53,503 bases of DNA from Chloroflexi bacterium CFX6 (GCA_030263595.1 SZPG01000011.1:1-53503); one strand, 5' to 3'; positions 9,426 through 18,343 are shown, counted from the stretch's first letter. Notes: generated from the sequence alone by a model not told the origin. Numbers and translations: made by a program.

Positions 9426-9971
9426 ATGGCAGAAACTCAATTTGAAAAACAACAATACGAATCGCAGGACGCCTTTGAAGAGCGCGTGATCGAAATCGCC
9501 CGCGTGGCAAAAGTGGTGAAGGGCGGACGCCGCTTCCGCTTCCGCGTGACGGTGGTGGTCGGCGACAAAAAGGGTACGATCGGCCTGGGCGTTGGAAAAG
9601 CCAACGCCGTCCCGGATGCGATGCGAAAAGCCTCCGACCGCGCCCGCAAGGATTTGCGCTCCGTCAACCTGGCTGGCACCACCATCCCGCATGAATCGCT
9701 GGGCAAGGTGGCGGGCGCGCGCGTCTTCCTCAAACCTGCTTCCGCCGGTACGGGTGTGATCGCCGCCGGCGGCGTGCGCGCCGTGCTGGAAGTGGCTGGC
9801 GTGCGCGACATCCTGACCAAATCCATGGGAAGCGCGAACGTTCTGAACGTGGTCATGGCGACCTTCGACGCGCTCGACAACCTGCGCTCGCCGGCAGCCG
9901 AAGCCGCCCGCCGCGGCAAACGTGCGGAGGAACTGCTCCCATTCTGGGAACGGAGGAAGCAACATGCCTAA
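9426..9971 (+). CDS. rpsE: 30S ribosomal protein S5
   Basis: S5 contributes to decoding accuracy at the mRNA entry site. The double-stranded RNA binding-like N-terminal domain ([29 protein letters not shown]) and [29 protein letters not shown] are clear. ATG 9426 has GGAG 6 nt upstream; a TTG at 9414 in the same frame is less likely. Its end overlaps the rpmD start by 8 nt. Confidence 0.94.
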   Translation: MAETQFEKQQYESQDAFEERVIEIARVAKVVKGGRRFRFRVTVVVGDKKGTIGLGVGKANAVPDAMRKASDRARKDLRSVNLAGTTIPHESLGKVAGARVFLKPASAGTGVIAAGGVRAVLEVAGVRDILTKSMGSANVLNVVMATFDALDNLRSPAAEAARRGKRAEELLPFWERRKQHA

Positions 9972-10161
9972 GAAGGAAACCGCCGGCAAGACCATCCGCG
10001 TAACCCTGGTGCGCAGCGCCATCGGTTACAGCAAGGACCAGAAAGCCACGGTCAAAGCGCTGGGCTTGCGCCGTTTGCATCAAACTGTCGAGCATAAGGA
10101 CACCCCCGCCCTGCGCGGCATGCTGAACAAGGTGATTCATTTGCTCAAGATCGAAGAGTAG
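9964..10161 (+). CDS. rpmD: 50S ribosomal protein L30
   Basis: L30 is a small 50S protein. Starting from ATG 9964 it is 65 residues: [26 protein letters not shown], then [33 protein letters not shown], the standard L30 pattern. GGAGG lies about 7 nt before this ATG. The gene overlaps the 3' end of rpsE, so translation is probably coupled. Confidence 0.94.
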   Translation: MPKKETAGKTIRVTLVRSAIGYSKDQKATVKALGLRRLHQTVEHKDTPALRGMLNKVIHLLKIEE

Positions 10162-10171
10162 GTGTTTTGAT

Positions 10172-10627
10172 ATGAAACTACACGATCTCGTACCCAATCC
10201 CGGGTCTAAAAAGGAAAGAAAACGCGTTGGGCGCGGCATTTCGGCGGGGCAGGGCAAGACCGCCGGGCGCGGCACCAAAGGTGCGGGCGCGCGCTCCGGC
10301 GAGGGCGGGCACCTGTACCGTCAGGGCGGCAACCTGCCGTTCTACCGCCGCCTGCCGTTCATTCGCGGTGAAGGCTTTACCCCGCCCAACCAGGTTGAAT
10401 ACAACGAAGTCAACCTGGATCAACTCTCCGAGGCGTTCAAAGCCAATGCGGAAGTGACGCCCGAATCCCTGGCGGAAGCGCACCTCCTGCGCGACTCGCG
10501 CAACCCGGTCGTTGTTCTCGGCCGCGGTGAGATGACCGTCGCCCTCAAGGTTCGCGTCCATCGGGTGAGCGCCGGCGCCAAAGCCAAGATCGAAAAGGCT
10601 GGCGGCACGGTGGAATTGATCGCCTAA
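10172..10627 (+). CDS. rplO: 50S ribosomal protein L15
   Basis: L15 stabilises the 50S core. It begins MKLHDLVPNPGSKKERKRVGRGISAGQGKTAGRGTKGAGAR and continues with the conserved GQGKTAGRG loop and RLPFIRGEGF. The 151-aa length is normal. secY starts 14 nt downstream. Confidence 0.95.
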   Translation: MKLHDLVPNPGSKKERKRVGRGISAGQGKTAGRGTKGAGARSGEGGHLYRQGGNLPFYRRLPFIRGEGFTPPNQVEYNEVNLDQLSEAFKANAEVTPESLAEAHLLRDSRNPVVVLGRGEMTVALKVRVHRVSAGAKAKIEKAGGTVELIA

Positions 10628-10641
10628 AAAGGATACCTTTC

Positions 10642-12024
10642 ATGAAGACCACCTTCTCAGGCTGGCGTTATCTTTGGAAATCGGAAGACATCCGCCGCAA
10701 ACTGGTCATCACCCTGATCATCCTGGTGATCTACCGCATTGCGGCGAACATTCCCGCCCCCGGCGTGGATCATGACATCCTCGCCGCATTCCGCAATTCG
10801 ACCACCGGTCAGGGCAACTTCCTCGATTTCCTCAACCTGCTTTCGGGCGGCACGATCTCCAACTTCTCCCTGCTGTCCATGGGCGTCTATCCCTACATCA
10901 CCGCCCAGATCATCTTGCAGCTGTTGATCCCCATCATCCCCTCGCTGCAGAAACGAATTCAGGAAGACCCCCGCGAAGGACGCCGCTGGCAGGAAAAGTG
11001 GACGTATTATCTGTCTGTGCCGATGGCGGCGCTTTCCGCAATCGGACAGATCAACATCTTCAACTCGCTCTCCCTCAGTTCCCCCATCGGTCAGGAGATT
11101 TTGCCGTTCGACCTGGTTGACCCCGAAATTGCGCTCTCCTCGTGGACGGTGCTGATCGCGATGACGGCTGGCACCATGTTCGCCATCTGGATGGGCGAGT
11201 TGATCTCCGAATACGGCATCCGCGGGCAGGGGCTTTCCCTGGTGATCTTTGCGGGTATCGTCTCTCAAATGCCCGCCAACCTCGCATCGCTGCTTGCAGA
11301 TGAAGCCACCCGCTGGGTCATGCTTGCGTTCACCATCGTCATCATCGTGTTGACGGTGCTTGCCATCGTTTACGTTCAGCAGGGACGCCGCAACGTCCCG
11401 GTCATGTACCCCGGGCGCCGTGTCGGCAACCGCATGTCCATGCCGGTGAAAGGCACCCTGCCGCTCATGGTCAATCTCTCCGGCATGATTCCCCTGATCT
11501 TCGCCAGCGCCATCCTGCAATTCCCCGCCATCGTTGCCAGTTACTTTACGCGCAGCGAAAACCCGGGCGTCGCCGAATTCTTCCTCGGCATCCAGAACTT
11601 CTTTGGCGCCACAGGCACGAGCAACTGGGGTTACTGGATCATCTACTTCGTCATGGTGGTTGCGTTTACCTTCTTCTACACCGCCGTGCTGTTCGACCAG
11701 CAGAACTATGGCGAAAATCTCAAGAAGGTGGGCGCGAATGTCCCCGGCGTGCATACGGGCGAAGCGACCCAGAAATACCTGAGCACAGTCCAGCGCCGCA
11801 TCACCCTCGTGGGCGCGGTCTTCCTCGGCTTGGTTGCGATCATGCCGTTCCTGCTTGGCTTGCTGTTGGGCGCATTCAACCTCTCCGCCGCGAACAGTAC
11901 CGGCATCTTCCTCGTCTCCTCGTCGGGCTTGCTCATCGTGGTTGGCGTGGTGCGCGATACCTTCCAGAACATTGACGCCGAACTGAAATTGCACGGCTAC
12001 CAGGACTCCCTGCTCGTCCGCTAA
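10642..12024 (+). CDS. secY: Protein translocase subunit SecY
   Basis: SecY is the channel of the Sec translocon in the inner membrane. At 460 aa it has ten hydrophobic segments. Recognisable parts are PGVDHDILAAF, the first plug-region segment FSLLSMGVYPYITAQIILQLL, QGRRNVPVMYPGRRVGNRM in the fourth/fifth cytosolic loop, and the C-terminal GVVRDTFQNIDAELKLHGY. It occupies the standard place after rplO and before adk, so it is co-transcribed with the ribosomal genes. Confidence 0.96.
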   Translation: MKTTFSGWRYLWKSEDIRRKLVITLIILVIYRIAANIPAPGVDHDILAAFRNSTTGQGNFLDFLNLLSGGTISNFSLLSMGVYPYITAQIILQLLIPIIPSLQKRIQEDPREGRRWQEKWTYYLSVPMAALSAIGQINIFNSLSLSSPIGQEILPFDLVDPEIALSSWTVLIAMTAGTMFAIWMGELISEYGIRGQGLSLVIFAGIVSQMPANLASLLADEATRWVMLAFTIVIIVLTVLAIVYVQQGRRNVPVMYPGRRVGNRMSMPVKGTLPLMVNLSGMIPLIFASAILQFPAIVASYFTRSENPGVAEFFLGIQNFFGATGTSNWGYWIIYFVMVVAFTFFYTAVLFDQQNYGENLKKVGANVPGVHTGEATQKYLSTVQRRITLVGAVFLGLVAIMPFLLGLLLGAFNLSAANSTGIFLVSSSGLLIVVGVVRDTFQNIDAELKLHGYQDSLLVR

Positions 12025-12032
12025 GGAGAATC

Positions 12033-12683
12033 ATGGCAACCTTCATCGTCCTGCTCGGTCCTCCGGGCGTCGGCAAAGGTACGCAAGCCAAGATATTGTC
12101 CGAAACTACAAAACTGGCGCACGTTTCCTCTGGAGACCTCTTCCGTGAGAATCTCAGGAACCAGACCGAACTTGGGAAACTTGCCAAATCCTTCATGGAC
12201 AAGGGCGAACTGGTGCCCGATGACGTAACCATCCGCATGATTCGAGACCGCATCTCCCGCCCGGACTGTGAGGCTGGCGCCATTTTAGACGGCTTTCCCC
12301 GCACTCCAGCCCAGGCGGATGCGCTCGAGAAAATGCTGGCGGAATTCAACAGCGAGGTAGATTTCGTCCCCTACATCACCGCGGCGGAGCCGATCCTCGT
12401 CGAGCGTGCCAGCGGACGCTGGACCTGCCGCGCACAGGGACACATCTATCACGAAAAGTTCAACCAGCCAAAGCAGGCAGGCATCTGCGATGTGGACGGC
12501 TCCGAACTGTACCAGCGCGAGGATGACAAGGTCGAGACCGTGACCAAACGCATCCGCGTGTACCTTGAACAGACCATGCCGCTCGTGGACTACTACCGCA
12601 AGGCTGGCAAACTGGTCGAAATAGACGGCACGCATCCCGTCGAGCAAGTCACGGCGGAGCTGCTTGCCGCCCTGAAAAAATAG
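12033..12683 (+). CDS. adk: Adenylate kinase
   Basis: Adenylate kinase interconverts ATP, AMP and ADP. The P-loop GPPGVGKGTQ (9-18), the AMP-binding SSGDLFREN, and DGFPRTPAQADAL are conserved. The long LID is present, but its metal site is degenerate: Cys132 and Cys152 remain, while Gln135 and Asp155 take the other positions (family pattern CxxC...CxxC or CxxD). Zinc binding is therefore doubtful. Length is 216 aa; it starts 8 nt after secY. Confidence 0.95.
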   Translation: MATFIVLLGPPGVGKGTQAKILSETTKLAHVSSGDLFRENLRNQTELGKLAKSFMDKGELVPDDVTIRMIRDRISRPDCEAGAILDGFPRTPAQADALEKMLAEFNSEVDFVPYITAAEPILVERASGRWTCRAQGHIYHEKFNQPKQAGICDVDGSELYQREDDKVETVTKRIRVYLEQTMPLVDYYRKAGKLVEIDGTHPVEQVTAELLAALKK

Positions 12684-12700
12684 GCATTATTGCGATTTCG

Positions 12701-12721
12701 TGGAGCACACCACGCTCCACC
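12701..12721 (+). repeat. Small perfect hairpin between adk and map
   Basis: GTGGAGC and GCTCCAC flank a 7-nt loop in the 62-bp adk-map gap. There is no T-run, so it is not a classical terminator. It looks like one of the many small palindromes in this genome and might act in RNA processing or stability. Confidence 0.5.
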
Positions 12722-12745
12722 GCATCGAACAAAGGTTTATTCGTA

Positions 12746-13516
12746 ATGTTTCACGAACGCCAGATCAACATCAAGACCCCCGCCGAGTTGAAGATCATGC
12801 GCGAAGCGGGCCGCATCAACGCAACCGTTCTGGCGAAAGTGAAGGAACTTTTACAACCGGGTGTGACGACAGCCGACCTCAACGCGGCTGCTGAGGAAGC
12901 GCTGAAGTCATACGGATGTGTATCGCCGTTCAAAGGCTATGGACGCCCGCCGTTCCCCGCCTCCATCACCGTCAGCATCAACGACGAAATGGTGCATGGA
13001 ATCCCCCACCCGAAGCGCAGGCTGAAGGAAGGGGACATCGTCTCCATTGACTGCGGCACGATCCATCAGGGCTTCGTTGCAGACTCGGCGTTTACCGCCG
13101 GGGTGGGGGAGATCTCCCCCGAGGCGAAGCGCCTGCTCGAAGTCGCCGAAGGCGCGCTGTATGCGGGCATCGAAAAGATGCGCAAAGGCAGGCGCACCGG
13201 CGACATCTCGGCGGCGATACAAAAATATGTGGAAAGCAATGGTCTCCACGTCACCCGTGAATACACGGGACACGGCGTCGGGAAGGATATGCACGAAGGT
13301 CCCCAGGTGCCAAATGTCGGCATGGCGGGAAGCGGTGTCGTCCTCAAACCCGGCATGACCATTGCACTCGAGCCCATGGTGCTCGTTGGGACGTACGAAA
13401 CGCGCGTCCTGCCCGATCAATGGACGGTGGTATCTGCGGATGGGTCCCTGACGGCGCATTTTGAACATACAGTCGCCGTCACCGAAGGAGAACCTCTTAT
13501 CCTGACTGTCCTGTGA
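12746..13516 (+). CDS. map: Methionine aminopeptidase, type I
   Basis: Removes the N-terminal methionine from nascent proteins in the cytosol. The dinuclear metal ligands are recognisable: Asp in VSIDCGTIHQGF, Asp in VADSAFTAG, His in TGHGVGKDMHE, Glu in ALEPMVL and Glu in EHTVAVTE. The 256-aa length fits type I without the eukaryote-like zinc-finger extension. It follows adk, as in many bacteria; infA, which normally comes next, is not there. Confidence 0.95.
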   Translation: MFHERQINIKTPAELKIMREAGRINATVLAKVKELLQPGVTTADLNAAAEEALKSYGCVSPFKGYGRPPFPASITVSINDEMVHGIPHPKRRLKEGDIVSIDCGTIHQGFVADSAFTAGVGEISPEAKRLLEVAEGALYAGIEKMRKGRRTGDISAAIQKYVESNGLHVTREYTGHGVGKDMHEGPQVPNVGMAGSGVVLKPGMTIALEPMVLVGTYETRVLPDQWTVVSADGSLTAHFEHTVAVTEGEPLILTVL

Positions 13517-13539
13517 ATCCGCAAAACCGCCGAATAGTA

Positions 13540-13568
13540 TGGACGAATTGGTAAACGACCGGTATAAT
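13540..13568 (+). promoter_or_regulatory. Sigma-70-type promoter for rpmJ and the alpha operon
   Basis: TGGACG at 13540-13545 and a perfect TATAAT at 13563-13568 are separated by 17 nt, followed about 50 nt later by the rpmJ start with AAGGAG. This is the only clear promoter inside the ribosomal supercluster, so transcription of rpmJ-rpsM-rpsK-rpsD-rpoA can be set apart from the upstream genes. Confidence 0.7.
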
Positions 13569-13616
13569 CAGAACTTTGGCTGTCCATGATACAGCCGCAA
13601 GCAAGGAGAATTTTTC

Positions 13617-13730
13617 ATGAAAGTTTCGCCTTCCATTCGCAAACGCTGTGCCAAGTGCCGCATTGTCCGGCGCAAGGGACGCGTCTATATCATTTGCGAA
13701 AATCCAAAACACAAACAGAGACAAGGGTAG
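13617..13730 (+). CDS. rpmJ: 50S ribosomal protein L36
   Basis: This 37-aa protein reads [20 protein letters not shown], then [17 protein letters not shown]. It has the L36 zinc motif CxxC...C....H (Cys11, Cys14, Cys27, His32), so it is the zinc-binding form. AAGGAG lies about 8 nt upstream. It sits in its conserved place before rpsM, with 6 nt between the genes. Confidence 0.96.
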   Translation: MKVSPSIRKRCAKCRIVRRKGRVYIICENPKHKQRQG

Positions 13731-13736
13731 TGACCT

Positions 13737-14123
13737 ATGGCGAGAATTGAAGGTGTTGATCTTCCCCGCAACAAGCGGACAGAAGTAGGCTTGACCTACC
13801 TTTACGGCATTGGTCCCACTCGCGCGCGCAGGATTTTGGCGGATACCAAAATCAACCCCGATACGCGCATCAAAGACCTGACGGAAGCCGAAGTGGCCGC
13901 CATCCGCGACTACATCGCCAAGCATTACAAGGTCGAAGGCGACCTGCGCCGCGAAGTCCAGATGAACATCAAGCGCCTGATCGAAATCGGCTCGTACCGC
14001 GGTTTGCGCCATCGCCGCAACCTGCCCGTTCACGGTCAGCGCACCAAGACCAACGCGCGCACCCGCAAGGGCGTCAAGAAGACCGTTGCCGGTCGCGGAC
14101 GCCGCCGCGGCGCCAAGAAGTAA
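13737..14123 (+). CDS. rpsM: 30S ribosomal protein S13
   Basis: S13 is a 30S head protein touching the P-site tRNA and bridging to the 50[35 protein letters not shown] and the C-terminal [26 protein letters not shown] are the family hallmarks. Length is 128 aa. It is the second gene after the alpha-operon promoter. Confidence 0.96.
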   Translation: MARIEGVDLPRNKRTEVGLTYLYGIGPTRARRILADTKINPDTRIKDLTEAEVAAIRDYIAKHYKVEGDLRREVQMNIKRLIEIGSYRGLRHRRNLPVHGQRTKTNARTRKGVKKTVAGRGRRRGAKK

Positions 14124-14150
14124 TCCTGTCCGAAAGGTAATTAAAGAAAC

Positions 14151-14555
14151 ATGGCTCAGAGTGTTCGTTCCACCCGCCGCGCCTCCGGCGCGAAAAAAGG
14201 GAAGCGATCCCTGTCCTACGGGCAGGTGCATATCTTTGCTTCCTTCAATAATACGATTGTGACCGTGACCGATACCGAAGGCAACACCGTTGCCTGGGGT
14301 TCCGCAGGCTCGGCAGGGTTCAAAGGCTCCCGCAAGAGCACCCCGTTTGCCGCGCGCCTTGCCGCCGAGCAGGCCATCAAAGCCGCCCAGCAGCTGGGGC
14401 TCCAGGAAGTGGACCTGTTCGTCAAAGGTCCCGGACCGGGACGCGAGAACGCCATCCGCGCGGTGCAGGCGCTTGGCTTGAAAGTTCGTTCGATTGCCGA
14501 TGTGACCCCGGTTCCGCACAACGGTTGCCGCCCGCCCAAGAAGCGGCGCGTGTAA
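14151..14555 (+). CDS. rpsK: 30S ribosomal protein S11
   Basis: S11 forms the platform of the 30S subunit. [42 protein letters not shown] and the C-terminal [18 protein letters not shown] are nearly invariant in bacteria. The protein is 134 aa with a basic N-terminal extension. rpsM ends 27 nt upstream and rpsD starts 16 nt downstream. Confidence 0.96.
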   Translation: MAQSVRSTRRASGAKKGKRSLSYGQVHIFASFNNTIVTVTDTEGNTVAWGSAGSAGFKGSRKSTPFAARLAAEQAIKAAQQLGLQEVDLFVKGPGPGRENAIRAVQALGLKVRSIADVTPVPHNGCRPPKKRRV

Positions 14556-14571
14556 GTGAGGTTGTTAATTT

Positions 14572-15225
14572 ATGGCTAAATCATTAAGTCCGGTTTGTAA
14601 ACTTTGCCGCCGCGAGGGCGAAAAACTCTACCTCAAAGGCGAGCGTTGTTTCACTCCCAAATGCGCCTTTGAACGGCGCAATTTCGCGCCCGGTCAACAC
14701 GGCCGCACCGCAGGCCGCGGCGGCGGTTCCGCCACGGGCCGCGCCTCCGACTTTGCCCGCCAGCTGCGCGCCAAACAGAAAGCCCGCCGCATCTACGGCG
14801 TTTTGGAACGCCAGTTCCGCCGCTACTACGACACCGCCATCACCCGGCGCGGTCTTACCGGTTTGAACCTGCTTCAAATCCTCGAGTCGCGCCTCGATAA
14901 CGTGGTTTACCGCCTCGGCTTTGCCTCCAGCCGCGCGCAGGCTCGCATGCTCGTCACCCATGGACACTTCCTGGTGAACGGCCGCCGTACCGATGTCCCC
15001 TCCATGCTCCTCAGCGAAGGGGATACCATCGCCGTGCGCGAAGGCTCGAGCAAACTGCCCTACTTCAAAGAACTCGGCGACCTCGCCGAAAAACGGACGT
15101 ACCCCGCCTGGCTCAACCGCGACCTGAAAGCGATGAGCGGCTCGGTGGCGCGCATGCCGGAACGCGCTGAAATTGACGGAAGTCTCGACGAACAATTGAT
15201 CGTCGAATACTACTCCAGACGCTAA
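14572..15225 (+). CDS. rpsD: 30S ribosomal protein S4, zinc-binding form
   Basis: S4 nucleates 30S assembly and often represses its own operon. The N-terminus holds a C+ zinc site (CKLC at 9-12, then ERCFTPKC). The S4 RNA-binding domain spans about 102-165 ([36 protein letters not shown]). Length is 217 aa. A strong hairpin follows it, before rpoA. Confidence 0.95.
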   Translation: MAKSLSPVCKLCRREGEKLYLKGERCFTPKCAFERRNFAPGQHGRTAGRGGGSATGRASDFARQLRAKQKARRIYGVLERQFRRYYDTAITRRGLTGLNLLQILESRLDNVVYRLGFASSRAQARMLVTHGHFLVNGRRTDVPSMLLSEGDTIAVREGSSKLPYFKELGDLAEKRTYPAWLNRDLKAMSGSVARMPERAEIDGSLDEQLIVEYYSRR

Positions 15226-15239
15226 TCCTTCTACCGCTT

Positions 15240-15271
15240 CGGGTCGGGACCGCTGGCTGGTCTGCGACCCG
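15240..15271 (+). promoter_or_regulatory. Strong intergenic hairpin between rpsD and rpoA
   Basis: CGGGTCG (15240-15246) pairs with CGACCCG (15265-15271), with an inner GGACC/GGTC stem around GCTGGCT. There is no U-run, so it is more likely a processing or stability element or an S4-responsive site than a terminator. Its location just after rpsD and before rpoA could help set different levels for S4 and the RNA polymerase alpha subunit. Confidence 0.5.
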
Positions 15272-15300
15272 GAGCCTGATTCAAAAGGGAAAGGTGAACC

Positions 15301-16269
15301 GTGACGGGTATCATCACGAACATGGTCATGCCGAAGATCGAGCGCGAAGCAGAGGCTCGAAACTACGGCAAATTCGTAATCAGCCCGCTGGAAGGCGGCT
15401 ACGGTGTGACGCTGGGCAACGCCCTGCGCCGCGTTCTGCTTTCCTCCCTGGAGGGCTCCGCAATCACATCCGTGCGCTTTGCGGATGTCCTGCATGAATT
15501 CAGCGACATTCCCGGCGTGCGCGAAGACGTCATCCAGGTGATGCTTCAGATCAAGCAGATTCGCATCAAGATGGACGGTGTGGACAGCGCGCGCATGCAC
15601 CTCGAAGTGCGCGGCGAGGGCACGGTCACTGCGGCGGACGTCATCACTCCCGCCGAGGTCGAGATCGTCAACCCTGACACGTACCTCTTTACCGTGGACA
15701 ATCCCAAGACGAAGCTCGACGTCGAGTTCGTCGTCGAACGTGGACGCGGATATTCCCCCGCCAACGACCGCTCCGGGCACATGCCCATCGGCGAACTGCC
15801 GGTGGACGCCATCTTCAGCCCGGTCAAGCGCGTCAACTGGGAGGTGGCATCCGCCCGCGTGGGGCAGAGCACGAATTACGATAAATTGATTTTGGAAATC
15901 TGGACAGACGGCACAGTTTCCCCCGAACGCGCCCTCAGCAACTCCGCGCGCATTCTCATTGACCACCTGCGCTACATTGCGGGCGTCAACGAGGAAATGC
16001 TGGCGGTGGCTGTGGAACGCGAGACCTCGGGAAGCCGCCTGAGCAGTGAAATGGCGGATACGCCGGTGGAAGCCCTCGACCTTTCCGTGCGCGTCTTCAA
16101 CTCTCTGAAGCGCACAGGCATCACCACGGTGGGCGACGTGCTCGACCTGCTCGAAAAGGGCGAGTCGGCGGTCATGTCCATTCGCAATTTCGGCGAGAAG
16201 AGTCTCGATGAGCTCCGCGAAAAGATGCGCGAAAAAGGCTTCCTGAAAGACCAACCATCGGAGAATTAA
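15301..16269 (+). CDS. rpoA: DNA-directed RNA polymerase alpha subunit
   Basis: Alpha dimerises to nucleate RNA polymerase and its C-terminal domain touches UP elements and activators. The N-terminal domain (FVISPLEGGYGVTLGNALRRVLLSSLEG) and the CTD (EALDLSVRVFNSLKRTGITTVGDVLDLL...IRNFGEKSLDELREKM, about 256-318) are complete. The start is GTG 15301 with AGGTGA 4 nt upstream; ATG 15322 or 15328 are alternatives. Length is 322 aa. Confidence 0.95.
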   Translation: MTGIITNMVMPKIEREAEARNYGKFVISPLEGGYGVTLGNALRRVLLSSLEGSAITSVRFADVLHEFSDIPGVREDVIQVMLQIKQIRIKMDGVDSARMHLEVRGEGTVTAADVITPAEVEIVNPDTYLFTVDNPKTKLDVEFVVERGRGYSPANDRSGHMPIGELPVDAIFSPVKRVNWEVASARVGQSTNYDKLILEIWTDGTVSPERALSNSARILIDHLRYIAGVNEEMLAVAVERETSGSRLSSEMADTPVEALDLSVRVFNSLKRTGITTVGDVLDLLEKGESAVMSIRNFGEKSLDELREKMREKGFLKDQPSEN

Positions 16270-16272
16270 GAA

Positions 16273-16650
16273 ATGCGACATTCAGTAGCAGGTTACAAGT
16301 TGGGACGCACCAAGGGCGCTCGCATCGCCCTGCGCCGCAACCTGATCAAACAATTCTTTACTCACGAGCGGATTCAGACCACCAAAGCGAAAGCCGCCGC
16401 CATCCGCGGCGACGCCGAACGCCTGATCACGCTTGCCAAAAACAGCGCCGACGGCTCCGCCGAACAGAAGGTTCACGCCCGCCGTCTTGCCGCTTCCAAA
16501 CTGGGCGATAACCAGCTCATCAAGCGCCTGTTCGATGAGATCGCCCCCCGCTTTGCCTCCCGCAACGGCGGTTACACCCGCGTGACCAAACTCGGTCCGC
16601 GCCTCGGCGACTCCGCCGAGATGGTGGTTCTGGAACTGGTTGAGGAATAG
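16273..16650 (+). CDS. rplQ: 50S ribosomal protein L17
   Basis: L17 lies at the bottom of the 50S near the tunnel exit. MRHSVAGYKLGRTKGARIALRRNLIKQFFTHERIQTTKAKA is the family start, and RNGGYTRVTKLGPRLGDSAEMVVLELV the end. It is 125 aa. Its TAG stop is the first triplet of a heptameric repeat tract that runs up to the truA start codon. Confidence 0.95.
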   Translation: MRHSVAGYKLGRTKGARIALRRNLIKQFFTHERIQTTKAKAAAIRGDAERLITLAKNSADGSAEQKVHARRLAASKLGDNQLIKRLFDEIAPRFASRNGGYTRVTKLGPRLGDSAEMVVLELVEE

Positions 16651-16718
16651 AGACTAGATTAAGTAGAGGCTAGAGACTAGTCTTCAATAACCAATCTCTA
16701 TTCTCTAATCTCTAAGTA
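16648..16718 (+). repeat. Heptameric repeat tract between rplQ and truA
   Basis: Units TAGAGAC TAGATTA AGTAGAG GCTAGAG at 16648-16675 are followed by TCTCTAT TCTCTAA TCTCTAA at 16695-16715. The halves are complementary and can form a hairpin. The tract includes the rplQ stop and ends 3 nt before the truA ATG, leaving no Shine-Dalgarno for truA. Confidence 0.75.
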
Positions 16719-17528
16719 ATGGCACGTTACCAGGTGATCCTTGCCTACGATGGCTCCGGGTTTTCCGGCAGCCAGCGGCAGGCGCGCTCCCGGACGGTGC
16801 AGGGCGAGTTGGAAAAAGCCCTTCACAAAATCGGCTGGTCTGGCAAGTCCGTTTTGATGGCTGGACGGACCGACACGGGAGTGCATGCAGCCGGGCAGGC
16901 TGCCGCCTTCGATTTCGACGAATGGGCGCACCCGGCAGAGACCCTGCTCCAGGCGCTCAACGCGGAACTGCCTGCCGACCTTGCAGCCCGAAGCCTGCGC
17001 CCGGTATCTGCGGCGTTTCACCCGCGCTTCGATGCCCTCTCGCGGACGTACCGCTACAGGCTGTTCTGTGAGCCGATCCGCGACCCGTTACGCGAAAAGT
17101 TCGCCTGGCGCGTGCATCCCCCTGTGGACGGCAGCGCGCTCAAACAGAACGCTGGAATCTTCCTCGGCACACATGATTTTGCTGCCTTCGGTTCGCCGAC
17201 ATCCGAAAAAGGGACGACGGTGCGCACGGTGACAAAATCCGAGTGGAGAAAAAAGCCCGATGGTGAGTGGCAGTTCGAGGTCCGGGCGGATGCGTTTTTG
17301 TATCGCATGGTCAGAAGACTGGTCTTTGTGCAGGTATCCCTTGCGCAGGGAAAAGTTCCGGTGGATGAAGTCCGGCATGCCCTCGAAGGGCGGGGAAAAC
17401 TTCCCGCCGGGCTGGCTCCCGCTCACGGACTGACGCTGGTCGAAGTCGAATATGGATCATCTGGAAAGATATTAAAAAAACGGAGAGACGAAAGTGCAAC
17501 AGAAGACGTATTATCCGAAAGCCGCTGA
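16719..17528 (+). CDS. truA: tRNA pseudouridine(38-40) synthase TruA
   Basis: TruA converts U38-U40 in the anticodon arm of tRNAs to pseudouridine. The start MARYQVILAYDGSGFSGSQRQ and the catalytic aspartate in AGRTDTGVHA (residues 48-57) are conserved, as is FLYRMVRRLVFVQVSLAQGK. Length is 269 aa. A repeat tract abuts the start and no Shine-Dalgarno is visible. The 3' end overlaps rplM by 35 nt. Confidence 0.95.
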   Translation: MARYQVILAYDGSGFSGSQRQARSRTVQGELEKALHKIGWSGKSVLMAGRTDTGVHAAGQAAAFDFDEWAHPAETLLQALNAELPADLAARSLRPVSAAFHPRFDALSRTYRYRLFCEPIRDPLREKFAWRVHPPVDGSALKQNAGIFLGTHDFAAFGSPTSEKGTTVRTVTKSEWRKKPDGEWQFEVRADAFLYRMVRRLVFVQVSLAQGKVPVDEVRHALEGRGKLPAGLAPAHGLTLVEVEYGSSGKILKKRRDESATEDVLSESR

Positions 17529-17937
17529 CATTCAGCGCGACTGGGTTGTCATCAATGCCGAAGGGCAGAACCTGGGACGCCTTGCCGCGCGCATCGCGCA
17601 TATTTTGCTTGGAAAGCACAAGCCCTCCTTCACGCCCGGCGTGGAAATGGGCGACTTCGTGGTGGTGGTCAATTGCGGGCGCGTGACCGTGACCGGAACC
17701 AAGACCAAATCGCGCCTGATTTCCAAGCAGTATCACCGCGTTTCGGGCTATCCCGGCGGCATCAAAAGCATTTCCCTGCGCGACCAGCTTGCCGCCTATC
17801 CCGACCGCGTCCTGCGCGAGGCGGTGTGGGGCATGCTGCCGCACAACCGCATGGGACGCTCGGTGCTCAAGCGTTTGAAGCTTTACGCCGGTCCCGAACA
17901 TCCGCACGGCATGCAGAACCCGAAAGTTTTGGAATAA
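17494..17937 (+). CDS. rplM: 50S ribosomal protein L13
   Basis: L13 is an early 50S assembly protein. It begins at GTG 17494 (MQQKTYYPKAADIQRDWVVINAEGQNLGRLAARIAHILLGKHK) and ends with the conserved GMLPHNRMGRSVLKRLKLYAGPEHPH. Length is 147 aa. GGAGA lies upstream inside truA, and the 35-nt overlap points to coupled translation. rpsI follows 13 nt later, the universal rplM-rpsI pair. Confidence 0.94.
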   Translation: MQQKTYYPKAADIQRDWVVINAEGQNLGRLAARIAHILLGKHKPSFTPGVEMGDFVVVVNCGRVTVTGTKTKSRLISKQYHRVSGYPGGIKSISLRDQLAAYPDRVLREAVWGMLPHNRMGRSVLKRLKLYAGPEHPHGMQNPKVLE

Positions 17938-17950
17938 GAGGTAAGAGAAT

Positions 17951-18343
17951 ATGGCTCAATACTACGAAGGCATTGGCCGCCGCAAGGCAAGCACCGCCCG
18001 CGTGCGCGTAATGGCTGGCAGCGGCAAGTTCGTCGTCAATGAAAAGGAAGCGGCGGCGTTCTTCTCCCGCTATGGCGATGTGGAAAGCGTCCTGCGCCCG
18101 TTCAGCGCGGTCGGTCAGGAATCCGGCAAATACGACGTGACCGTGCTGGTCAACGGCGGCGGCGTGGCAGGACAGGTTGAATCCATCCGCCTCGGCATCG
18201 CCCGCGCGCTCCAGCGCCTCAACGCAGACTGGACAGCCGCCCTGCGCCGGAAGGGCTTGCTCACCCGCGATGCCCGCGTGAAGGAACGCAAGAAACCCGG
18301 TCTCAAGAAAGCCCGCAAGGCGCCGACCTACACCAAGCGTTAA
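17951..18343 (+). CDS. rpsI: 30S ribosomal protein S9
   Basis: S9 reaches the P-site tRNA with its basic C-terminal tail. MAQYYEGIGRRKASTARVRVMAGSGKFVVN and the end GLLTRDARVKERKKPGLKKARKAPTYTKR are diagnostic, the final KR residues being those that touch tRNA. Length is 130 aa. It closes the ribosomal supercluster. Confidence 0.95.
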   Translation: MAQYYEGIGRRKASTARVRVMAGSGKFVVNEKEAAAFFSRYGDVESVLRPFSAVGQESGKYDVTVLVNGGGVAGQVESIRLGIARALQRLNADWTAALRRKGLLTRDARVKERKKPGLKKARKAPTYTKR

